A stretch of 64,000 nt of DNA from Gordonibacter pamelaeae (GTDB lineage: Bacteria; Actinomycetota; Coriobacteriia; Coriobacteriales; Eggerthellaceae). Both the position numbers and the translations under genes were made by a program. The stretch lies in the NCBI RefSeq assembly GCF_042665095.1, contig NZ_JBHTBV010000008.1; one strand, written 5' to 3'. Of this stretch, positions 42,039 through 49,553 are shown piece by piece (position 1 is the first letter of the stretch; each line of letters opens with the position of its first letter). The notes under the pieces were generated by a model. The model was not told the origin of the DNA. It saw only the letters and a program-made list of their open reading frames with translations, and made no database searches.

Positions 42039-43571
42039 ATGACGCGCAAGATCGACATCTTCGACACCACGCTGCGCGACGGCGAGCAATCGCCGGGCGC
42101 TTCCATGAACACCGAGGAGAAACTGGTGGTCGCGCGTCAGCTCCTTCGCCTGAACGTGGACGTCATCGAGGCGGGCTTCCCTATCTCGAGCCCCGGCGAC
42201 TTCGAGAGCGTGCGCCGCATCGCCGAGCTGGCGGGCGACCAGGCGGTCGTCTGCGGCCTCACGCGCGCGGTGGAGAAGGACATCGACGCGGCGGCCGACG
42301 CGCTCAAGTACGCCAAGCGCCCCCGCATCCACACGGGCCTCGGCGTGAGCCCGAGCCACCTGCGCGACAAGCTGCGCATCACCGAGGACGAGTGCGTCGA
42401 GCGCGCCGTGAAGTGCGTGAAGTACGCCAAGAAGTACGTCGAGGACGTGCAGTTCTACGCCGAGGACGCCGGCAGAAGCGACTACGACTTCCTCGTGCGC
42501 GTGATCCAGGCCGCCGTGGATGCGGGCGCCACCGTGGTGAACATCCCCGACACCACGGGCTACTCGCTGCCCGAGGAGTTCGGCCGCCGCATCAAGTACC
42601 TGGTGGAGGGCGTGCGCGGCATCGCGAACGTGAAGATCGCCGTGCACTGCCACAACGACCTCGGCATGGCCACGGCGCTTGCCATGGCCGGCGTGAAGAA
42701 CGGTGCGCGCCAGGTGGAGTGCACCATCAACGGCCTGGGCGAGCGCGCGGGCAACACGGCCATGGAGGAAGTGGTCATGGCCATCCGCATGCACGAGGAC
42801 GAGCTGGACGCGCACACCGACATCAACACGCGCGAGTTCTGCAAGGCGAGCCGCCTCGTTTCGTCCATCACGGGCATGAACGTGCAGGCCAACAAGGCCA
42901 TCGTGGGCGCGAACGCCTTCGCGCACTCCTCCGGCATCCACCAGGACGGCGTGCTGAAGAAGCGCGACACCTACGAGATCATCGACCCGGCCGACGTGGG
43001 CGCGGGCGCAAGCCAGATCGTGCTCACGGCGCGCAGCGGCCACGCGGCGCTCAAGCACCGCCTGGAGGAGCTCGGCTACGAGCTTGAGGGCGAGGCGCTC
43101 GACCAGGTGTACGAGGCCTTCCTCAACCTGGCCGACAAGAAGAAGGAAGTCTACGACGAGGACCTCGAGAGCCTGATCAATGAGCGCGACCGCAACGAGA
43201 ACGCCCTCTACACGCTGGAGGCGGTGCAGGTGTCCACGGGCTTCCCGCTCACGCCCACGGCCACCCTCACGCTCAAGGACGTCGAGGGCGTCGAGCGCAC
43301 GGTGTGCGAGTACGGCACGGGCCCGATCGACGCGGTGTACAAGGCCGTGAACAAGATCATCGAGGTGGACAACGACCTCGCTGAGTTCTCGGTGCAGTCC
43401 GTCACCCGCGGCATCGACGCGCTCGGCGAGGTCACGGTGCGCGTGACGGCGGAGGACGGCGGCATCTACACCGGCCGCGGCGCCGACGGCGACATCATCG
43501 TCTCGTCCACGAAGGCGTACCTGAACGCGCTCAACCGCCTGTTGAGCGACAAGCAGGCAGGGCGCGCGTAG
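42039..43571 (+). CDS. leuA: 2-isopropylmalate synthase
   Basis: A 510-residue enzyme condensing acetyl-CoA with 2-oxoisovalerate, the branch to leucine. The catalytic HMGL-like domain opens with IFDTTLRDGEQSPGASM and includes the metal-binding HCHNDLGMATA and the glycine motif GLGERAGN; GIHQDGVLK follows. The C-terminal 120 residues (about 385-505) are the LeuA regulatory domain, where leucine binds. Length and order match type 1 LeuA. The ATG at 42039 is preferred over 42015 because GGAAAGGA lies 9 bases upstream. leuB, leuC and leuD are not in the window. Confidence 0.94.
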   Translation: MTRKIDIFDTTLRDGEQSPGASMNTEEKLVVARQLLRLNVDVIEAGFPISSPGDFESVRRIAELAGDQAVVCGLTRAVEKDIDAAADALKYAKRPRIHTGLGVSPSHLRDKLRITEDECVERAVKCVKYAKKYVEDVQFYAEDAGRSDYDFLVRVIQAAVDAGATVVNIPDTTGYSLPEEFGRRIKYLVEGVRGIANVKIAVHCHNDLGMATALAMAGVKNGARQVECTINGLGERAGNTAMEEVVMAIRMHEDELDAHTDINTREFCKASRLVSSITGMNVQANKAIVGANAFAHSSGIHQDGVLKKRDTYEIIDPADVGAGASQIVLTARSGHAALKHRLEELGYELEGEALDQVYEAFLNLADKKKEVYDEDLESLINERDRNENALYTLEAVQVSTGFPLTPTATLTLKDVEGVERTVCEYGTGPIDAVYKAVNKIIEVDNDLAEFSVQSVTRGIDALGEVTVRVTAEDGGIYTGRGADGDIIVSSTKAYLNALNRLLSDKQAGRA

Positions 43572-43639
43572 GCGGCCGGGAGGTCGTCGGAAGGGCCGGG
43601 CGAACCGGCCGGCGCGTCGGAAAAGCGGCGCATGCAGGG

Positions 43640-43670
43640 AAGGACGGCAGCGATGCCGTCCTTTCTTATG
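43640..43670 (+). terminator. Terminator after leuA
   Basis: Stem AAGGACGGCA/TGCCGTCCTT (43640-43649, 43654-43663) with GCGA tetraloop, followed by the T-rich TCTTATG. Confidence 0.75.
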
Positions 43671-43738
43671 TCGAAACCCGATCGAAACAGGGGCTCTACA
43701 CGGCGGAAACATTGGGCGCGTACCCTAGAGGCAGCGCA

Positions 43739-43871
43739 GAGACGAAGGGCCGGCACTCCCGGGGAAAGGCGCGGCGCTTTCGGCGGACCTCCATTGCCCG
43801 CGCCTTTCTCCGGGGATGCAGCCCTCGTCTCGCGTGAAAACCGATAGGACGATCATACGAGAGACGAGGGC
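43739..43871 (+). promoter_or_regulatory. Structured leader with mutually exclusive hairpins before the glutamate synthase operon
   Basis: Segment A (43739-43774, beginning GAGACGAAGGGC) pairs with segment B (43798-43831, ending GCCCTCGTCTC) in a stem of about 27 bp. Segment B also pairs perfectly over 11 bases with segment C, GAGACGAGGGC (43861-43871), which contains the ribosome-binding GAGGG 8 bases before the ATG at 43878. A:B pairing would free the ribosome site and B:C would hide it. No known riboswitch class was recognised. Confidence 0.55.
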
Positions 43872-43877
43872 CCTTCG

Positions 43878-44981
43878 ATGAGGCAAAAGGCGGCACTGCG
43901 CGAGGGCGACGTGCGCATTCCCTCCGGATGCGCCATCGCCGGCATCATGGATAGGAGCGGCGCGCGCCATGACGGAAGCGACATCCTTAAGTCCATCGCG
44001 CTCATGCACGACCGCAGCAACGGCCTGGGCGGCGGGTTCGCGGCCTACGGCATCTACCCCGAGTTTGCCGAGCTGTACGCATTTCACATCATGTACGAGG
44101 GCAAGGACGCGCGCGACCGCACGGAGGCGTACCTTGACGAGCATTTCGCAAGCGAGAAGCAGGAGCGCATCCCCGTCGAGCCGACGCGGGGCATCCAGGA
44201 TCCGCCGGACATCTGGCGTTACTTCCTCGCGCCGCATCCGGTGAGGCTCGCCATGAGCGGCCTCGACGAGGCCGAGTACACCATGCAGCACGTCTTCCGC
44301 ATCAACGCGGACATCCCCGGCGCGTTCGTGGCGTCGTCCGGCAAGAACATGGGCGCGTTCAAGGGCGTCGGCTATCCCGAGGACATCGGCGCGTTCTACC
44401 GCATCGAGGACTACCGGGCGTGGCTGTGGACGGCGCACGGGCGCTTTCCTACGAACACGCCCGGATGGTGGGGCGGCGCGCATCCGTTCACGCTGCTGAA
44501 CTGGTCCATCGTGCACAACGGCGAGATATCCAGCTACGACGCGAACCGCCGCTACGTCGAGCAGTTCGGCTACGAGTGCGCGCTCAAGACCGACACCGAG
44601 GTCATCACCTACCTGTTCGACCTGCTGGCGCGCCGCCACGGCCTCTCGCAGCGGATGGCCGCGCACATCATGTGCGCGAGCGCGTGGGACGAGATCGACA
44701 AGATGGACCCGGACGAGGCCGCGTTCGAGACGGCGCTGCGCTGCGTGTACGCGAGCGCGCTGGTGAACGGCCCCATGTCGGTGATCCTCGGATCGGACGA
44801 GGGGCTGCTCGCGCTCAACGACCGCCTGAAGCTGCGCGCCCTCATGGCCGGCGAGAAGGGCAGCATGGTGTACCTGGCCTCGGAGCAGGCGGCCATCGAG
44901 GTGGTGTGCCCCGACGTGGAGAACGTCCGCTCCCTCGAGGGCGGCGAGCCCTTCGTCGTCCGGCTTGAGAAGGAGGCCTGA
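43878..44981 (+). CDS. Glutamate synthase, glutamine amidotransferase subunit (split, archaeal type)
   Basis: A 367-residue class II glutamine amidotransferase. The nucleophile is probably Cys18 in IPSGCAIAGIMD, which must become N-terminal, so a 17-residue propeptide is implied. Further pocket motifs are ARHDGSD, WTAHGRFPTNTPGW and WSIVHNGEISSYDANRRYVE. It releases ammonia from glutamine for the synthase subunit encoded 3 bases downstream. In most bacteria this is the first domain of one large GltB; here the three domains are separate genes, as in archaea and some anaerobes. GAGGG precedes the start, inside a possible regulatory hairpin. Confidence 0.88.
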   Translation: MRQKAALREGDVRIPSGCAIAGIMDRSGARHDGSDILKSIALMHDRSNGLGGGFAAYGIYPEFAELYAFHIMYEGKDARDRTEAYLDEHFASEKQERIPVEPTRGIQDPPDIWRYFLAPHPVRLAMSGLDEAEYTMQHVFRINADIPGAFVASSGKNMGAFKGVGYPEDIGAFYRIEDYRAWLWTAHGRFPTNTPGWWGGAHPFTLLNWSIVHNGEISSYDANRRYVEQFGYECALKTDTEVITYLFDLLARRHGLSQRMAAHIMCASAWDEIDKMDPDEAAFETALRCVYASALVNGPMSVILGSDEGLLALNDRLKLRALMAGEKGSMVYLASEQAAIEVVCPDVENVRSLEGGEPFVVRLEKEA

Positions 44982-44984
44982 GGC

Positions 44985-46490
44985 ATGCTCGATTACCTGC
45001 TACCCCGCTACAAGGTGCTGCGCGACGCCGAACTGTGCGTCCAGTGCGGCGCGTGCGAGCGCTCGTGCGCCAACGAGGTGCACAAGGTCGACGAGGAGCT
45101 CGGCCGCGTCACCGCCGACCACCGCGCGTGCGTGAACTGCCAGCGCTGCGTGATCATGTGCCCTGTCGGCGCGCTGGCCATCGCGCAGTGGCCGCAGGTT
45201 GGCAACGGCTCGAACAACTGGACGCTCGCCGCCATGCAGGACGTCGCCAAGCAGGCGCAGACCGGCGCGGTGCTGCTGTCCTCGATGGGCAACCCGCAGC
45301 CCTACCCGATCTACTGGGACCGCTTGCTGCTGAACGCGAGCCAGGTGACGAACCCCTCCATCGACCCCTTGCGCGAGCCCATGGAGACGCGCGTGCTGCT
45401 GGGCAGCCGGCCCGATGTTCTCGAGGTGGACGAGCGGGCCCGCACGGTGACGACGAAGATGCCGCCGCAGATAAAGCTGGACGTGCCCCTCATGTTCTCG
45501 GCCATGAGCTTCGGCTCCATCTCGCTCAACGCTCAGAAGGCGCTCGCCATGGCGGCCGAGGAGCTGGGCACGTGCTTCAACACCGGCGAGGGCGGCCTGC
45601 ACAAGGACCTCGAGCGCTACGGGGGGCACGCCGTGGTGCAGGTGGCCAGCGGCCGCTTCGGCGTGGACGCGCATTACCTGAACGCCGGCGCCATGATCGA
45701 GATCAAGATAGGCCAGGGCGCCAAGCCCGGCATCGGCGGGCACCTGCCTGGCGAGAAGATCGGCGAGGAGGTGTCGCGGACCCGCATGATCCCGCGCGGC
45801 ACCGACGCCATCTCGCCCGCGCCTCACCACGACATCTACTCCATCGAGGACCTGCGCCAGCTCGTGTTCTCCCTCAAGGAGGCCACGCGCTACGCCAAGC
45901 CCGTGGCCGTGAAGATCGCCGCCGTGCACAACGTCGCGGCCATCGCCAGCGGCGCGGCGCGCGCCGGAGCGGACGTCGTCGTGGTCGACGGCTTCCGCGG
46001 CGGCACGGGGGCGGCCCCCGCGCGCATCCGCGACAACGTGGGCATTCCCCTCGAGCTCGCGCTGGCCTCCGTGGACAAGCGCCTGCACGACGAGGGCATC
46101 CGCTCGAGGGTGAGCCTCGTGGCGGGCGGGTCCGTCCGCAACTCGGCGGACGTGGTGCGCGCGGTGGCGCTGGGGGCCGACGCCGTGTACTGCGCGAGCG
46201 CCGCGCTCATCGCGATGGGGTGCCACCAGTGCCAGGACTGCGCGAGCGGACGGTGCAACTGGGGCATCGCCACGCAGCGCCCGGAGCTGACCAAGCGCCT
46301 CAACCCCGAGGTGGCGGCCGAGCGCGTGGTCAACCTCGTGCGCGCATGGAACCATGAGATCCAGGAGATGATGGGCGGCATGGGCATCAACGCCATCGAC
46401 AGCCTGCGGGGCAACCGCCTCATGCTGCGCGGGATCGGGCTCACCGAGAAAGAGCTCGAGATCCTCGGCGTGAAGCACGCGGGAGAGTGA
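44985..46490 (+). CDS. Glutamate synthase, FMN-binding subunit with ferredoxin domain
   Basis: A 501-residue protein. The N-terminus has two [4Fe-4S] motifs (Cys18, 21, 24, 28 and Cys49, 52, 55, 59), an insertion typical of archaeal-type GltB. The rest is the FMN-binding TIM barrel with MFSAMSFGSISLNAQKALAM, NTGEGG, KIGQGAKPGIGGHLPGEKI, VVVDGFRGGTGAAP and the cysteine cluster CHQCQDCASGRC. It reduces the imine formed from 2-oxoglutarate and ammonia. The ferredoxin domain and the lack of a gltD gene point to reduced ferredoxin as electron donor. It begins 3 bases after the amidotransferase gene. Confidence 0.92.
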   Translation: MLDYLLPRYKVLRDAELCVQCGACERSCANEVHKVDEELGRVTADHRACVNCQRCVIMCPVGALAIAQWPQVGNGSNNWTLAAMQDVAKQAQTGAVLLSSMGNPQPYPIYWDRLLLNASQVTNPSIDPLREPMETRVLLGSRPDVLEVDERARTVTTKMPPQIKLDVPLMFSAMSFGSISLNAQKALAMAAEELGTCFNTGEGGLHKDLERYGGHAVVQVASGRFGVDAHYLNAGAMIEIKIGQGAKPGIGGHLPGEKIGEEVSRTRMIPRGTDAISPAPHHDIYSIEDLRQLVFSLKEATRYAKPVAVKIAAVHNVAAIASGAARAGADVVVVDGFRGGTGAAPARIRDNVGIPLELALASVDKRLHDEGIRSRVSLVAGGSVRNSADVVRAVALGADAVYCASAALIAMGCHQCQDCASGRCNWGIATQRPELTKRLNPEVAAERVVNLVRAWNHEIQEMMGGMGINAIDSLRGNRLMLRGIGLTEKELEILGVKHAGE

Positions 46491-46498
46491 GGGGGACG

Positions 46499-47230
46499 AT
46501 GATGGGGAAGAGGGTTTCCGTGACGCTCGGCACCGAGCATTTCACCGAGGCGAACGAGACGGTGCGCGACGCTTTGCTGCGCGCCGACACGGTGGTGGTG
46601 CGCGAGGCGTTCGCCCAGCGCTACCTGGGCTGCGCGATGCCGACGGGCAAGACGCTCGAGATCCACGGCGTGCCCGGCAACGACCTGGCGTGCTATTTGG
46701 ACGGCGGCCGCATCGAGGTGTTCGGCAACGCTCAGGACCAGGTGGGCAACACCATGGACGGCGGCTGCATCGTGGTGCATGGGCGCTGCGGCGACGCGGC
46801 GGGCTACGGTATGCGCGGCGGGCAGATCTTCGTGCGCGACGGTTGCGGCTGGCGCGTGGGCATCCATATGAAGCAGTTCGAGGACAAGCGCCCCGCCATC
46901 GTCATCGGCGGCGACGCAGGCAGCTTCCTCGGCGAGTACCTGGCGGGCGGCGTCATCGTGCTCTTGGGCAAGCCGGGGCGCCACCTGGCCACCGGCATGC
47001 ACGGCGGCGTGATCTACCTCAAGCACCGCATCGCCGATGACGAGGTGTCGGAGGGCCTGGTGCAGGAACCGGTGGACGAAGCCGACCGCGCCCTCATCCG
47101 CAGCCTGCTCGAACGCTACAACGGCTTCTTCGCCGCCGACCTCGGCGCGCCCGTCGACGCCACCGGCGAGGGCTTCTTCCGCCTGCGCCCCGCCACCGCC
47201 CGCCCCTACGCCAGCATGTACGCCAACTGA
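46499..47230 (+). CDS. Glutamate synthase, GXGXG-domain subunit
   Basis: A 243-residue protein built of the right-handed beta-helix with repeated Gly motifs: GNDLACYLDGGRIEVFGNAQDQVGNTM, GGCIVVHGRCGDAAGYGMRGG, GGDAGSFLGEYLAGGVIVLLG. This is the third domain of GltB made as a separate subunit, giving structural support for the FMN-binding subunit. Possible starts are GTG 46487, overlapping the previous stop, and ATG 46499 or 46502 with a GAGGGGG purine run before them; 46499 is preferred. It ends the three-gene operon. Confidence 0.9.
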   Translation: MMGKRVSVTLGTEHFTEANETVRDALLRADTVVVREAFAQRYLGCAMPTGKTLEIHGVPGNDLACYLDGGRIEVFGNAQDQVGNTMDGGCIVVHGRCGDAAGYGMRGGQIFVRDGCGWRVGIHMKQFEDKRPAIVIGGDAGSFLGEYLAGGVIVLLGKPGRHLATGMHGGVIYLKHRIADDEVSEGLVQEPVDEADRALIRSLLERYNGFFAADLGAPVDATGEGFFRLRPATARPYASMYAN

Positions 47231-47276
47231 TAAGACCCCTTCGTCATCCCGTGGGAAGCGGCGAAGGGCGAAGCCG

Positions 47277-47330
47277 AAGAATCCCGTGAGGCGCCAGCCG
47301 CGAGGTTTCCAGCCGCTGCACGGGATTCTT
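47277..47330 (+). terminator. Hairpin after the glutamate synthase operon
   Basis: A 12-bp stem AAGAATCCCGTG/CACGGGATTCTT with a 30-base loop, followed by TTTGTG. It lies 46 bases after the last stop and may terminate the operon. Confidence 0.55.
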
Positions 47331-47399
47331 TGTGCTAAGGGGGAGGGACGGCGTCAGGCGGTTGCCTGCGTCGAGGGCTCTTCGCTTTCGGATCGTTCC

Positions 47400-47554
47400 A
47401 AGTCACAGTTTTGGCCGCTGTGAAGCCTTGCTGCGACACCCGACGGCGAACCGCTCTGCGTCACCTGGCCGAACGACTTGTCCCGGTCGCTGCTCAGGCG
47501 CTCAGACGGCCCGCAGAGCGCAAAAAGGCTTCACAGCGGCCAAAACTGTGACTT
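47400..47554. repeat. Nested inverted repeat between convergent glutamate synthase and pyrG genes
   Basis: Perfect 30-base arms (47400-47429, starting AAGTCACAGTTTTGGCCGC, and 47525-47554) flank 95 bases that contain a second 8-bp stem (GCTCTGCG at 47453, CGCAGAGC at 47512). No gene is seen. It is probably a small mobile palindromic element; the rest of 47555-47691 shows nothing recognisable. Confidence 0.7.
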
Positions 47555-47691
47555 CGAGCCCGGCCTTTTGCGAAACTGCCCTCCGTTGGAAAGGGAATCG
47601 GCAAGGGGACTGCCAAGAGAACCGTCTTTGACGCGTCCTGCTGAGAGAACGTCCCTTCATCATCCTGCTCCGTCTATGTGATGGCATTTCC

Positions 47692-49293
47692 TCATCCTCG
47701 TCGGGAGACGGCAGCGCTGACGAATCCCAAGAACAGCGGGTGGGGGCGGGTGGGGCGGCTCTTGAACTCGGGGTGGCCCTGGCTGGCCACGAACCAGGGA
47801 TGATCCGCCAGCTCCACCATCTCGACGAGCCGGCCGTCGGGAGACACGCCCGACACCGTGAGCCCCGCCTCCTGCAGCGCGTCGCGGAACGCGTTGTTCA
47901 CCTCGTAGCGGTGGCGATGCCGCTCGTAGACCACCTCTTCGCCGTAGGCCTCGAAGGCCCGCGTCCCCGGCAGCACGCGGCAGGGGTACGCGCCCAGGCG
48001 CATGGTGCCGCCCTTGTCCTCCACGTCCTCCTGCTCGGGCATGAGGTCGATCACGGGATAGGCGGCTTCGGCGCCGAACTCGGCGGACGTCGCGTCCGGC
48101 ATGCCGGCCACGTGGCGCGCGAACTCGCACACGGCGGCCTGGAGCCCCAGGCAGATGCCCAGAAACGGCACGCCGTTCTCGCGCGCGTAGCGAACGGCGG
48201 CAATCTTGCCCTCGAAGGCGCGCTCCCCGAAGCCGCCGGGCACGAGGATGCCGTCCGTGTCGGCCAGCGCCTCGGCCACGTTCCCCTCGTCGATCTCCTC
48301 GCCGTCCACCAAGCGCATGTCCACGTGGCGGCCGTGCGCCACGCCCGCATGGCCGAGCGCCTCCATCACGGACAGGTACGCGTCGGGCAGGCTCACGTAC
48401 TTGCCCACCACGGCGATGCGCACCTCGCCCTCGCAAGCGTTCGCGGCCGCGACGAACGAGCGCAGCGGCCCGAGGTCGGCCTCGCGCGGCTCGAGCCCCA
48501 ACCGGGCGAGCACCAGCTCGTCGAAGCGCTGGTCGTGCAGCACGAGCGGCACCTCGTAGATGGACGGCGCGTCCACGCAGGCCAGCACTTCCTCCGGTCG
48601 CACGTCGCAGAACAGCGCGATCTTCTCGCGCACGGGGTCGGTCACCTCGTGGTCGCTGCGGCACACGATGAAGTCGGGCTGCACGCCCAGCGACCGCAGC
48701 TCCTTCACCGAGTGCTGCGTGGGCTTCGTCTTCGCCTCGTGGGCGGCGGTGATGTAGGGCACTAGCGTCACGTGCGCGAACAGCACGTCGCCGGCGGGGT
48801 GCTCCTTCTTGAACTGGCGCGCGGCCTCGATGAAGGGCAGCGACTCGATGTCGCCGATGGTGCCGCCTATCTCGGAGATGACGATGTCGGCGCCCGACTG
48901 CTCGGCGATGCGGCGCAGGCGCTCCTTGATGGCCTCGGTGACGTGCGGGATCACCTGCACCGTGCCGCCCAGGAAGTCGCCGCGCCGCTCACGCGCGATG
49001 AGCGAGCGGTAGATGGAGCCCTGCGTGAAGTTGGACTCGCGCGAGAGGTTCTCGTCGATGAAGCGCTCGTAATGCCCGAGGTCCAGGTCGCCCTCGTGGC
49101 CGTCCTCGGTCACGAACACCTCGCCGTGCTGGAAGGGGCTCATGGTGCCGGGGTCCACGTTGAGGTAGGGGTCCATCTTCTGCATGGTCACGCGGTAGCC
49201 GCGCGCCTTCAGCAGGTGTCCGAGCGATGCCGCGGTGATGCCCTTGCCGAGCGACGAAACGACGCCGCCGGTCACGAAAATGTGCTTTGCCAT
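47692..49293 (-). CDS. pyrG: CTP synthase
   Basis: A 533-residue enzyme making CTP from UTP with ATP and glutamine. The N-terminal synthase domain starts FVTGGVVSSLGKGITAASLG and includes DPYLNVDPGTMSPFQHGEVFV and SEIGGTIGDIES. The C-terminal glutamine amidotransferase has PGGFGER, the nucleophile motif FLGICLGLQ and a final HPEF. The start at 49293 follows GAGGAGAG; the frame is open further upstream. It faces the glutamate synthase genes and is divergent from glnA, all of them glutamine enzymes. Confidence 0.97.
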   Translation of the reverse strand: MAKHIFVTGGVVSSLGKGITAASLGHLLKARGYRVTMQKMDPYLNVDPGTMSPFQHGEVFVTEDGHEGDLDLGHYERFIDENLSRESNFTQGSIYRSLIARERRGDFLGGTVQVIPHVTEAIKERLRRIAEQSGADIVISEIGGTIGDIESLPFIEAARQFKKEHPAGDVLFAHVTLVPYITAAHEAKTKPTQHSVKELRSLGVQPDFIVCRSDHEVTDPVREKIALFCDVRPEEVLACVDAPSIYEVPLVLHDQRFDELVLARLGLEPREADLGPLRSFVAAANACEGEVRIAVVGKYVSLPDAYLSVMEALGHAGVAHGRHVDMRLVDGEEIDEGNVAEALADTDGILVPGGFGERAFEGKIAAVRYARENGVPFLGICLGLQAAVCEFARHVAGMPDATSAEFGAEAAYPVIDLMPEQEDVEDKGGTMRLGAYPCRVLPGTRAFEAYGEEVVYERHRHRYEVNNAFRDALQEAGLTVSGVSPDGRLVEMVELADHPWFVASQGHPEFKSRPTRPHPLFLGFVSAAVSRRG

Positions 49294-49553
49294 AGCTCTC
49301 CTCACGTTCAAAGGCGTCCTCCAAACGTCTTTCGATTGTAGGCGACGCCGTCGCCCGCCGCCTGCCGCGCCCCATGATTTCACCTGCTTGAAACACAGGC
49401 GCCCTTTGCGCCCGTCGGCGCGCGGCTCGATGTAACACGAGTTTACCGAGTGGAAAACTGCTCGAAACACGAGGCCGGTAGCGTGAGGGGGGAAGTGAGA
49501 ACAGGATGGGCCGGCGAACGGCGACCGGCGCCGACGAGTAAGGAGCGCGCGAC

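Noticed and set aside
43739..43871. Known riboswitch (glycine, SAM or cyanobacterial glutamine class) before the glutamate synthase operon
   Set aside because: Conserved cores of these classes as I know them are absent; kept only as an unassigned two-state leader.
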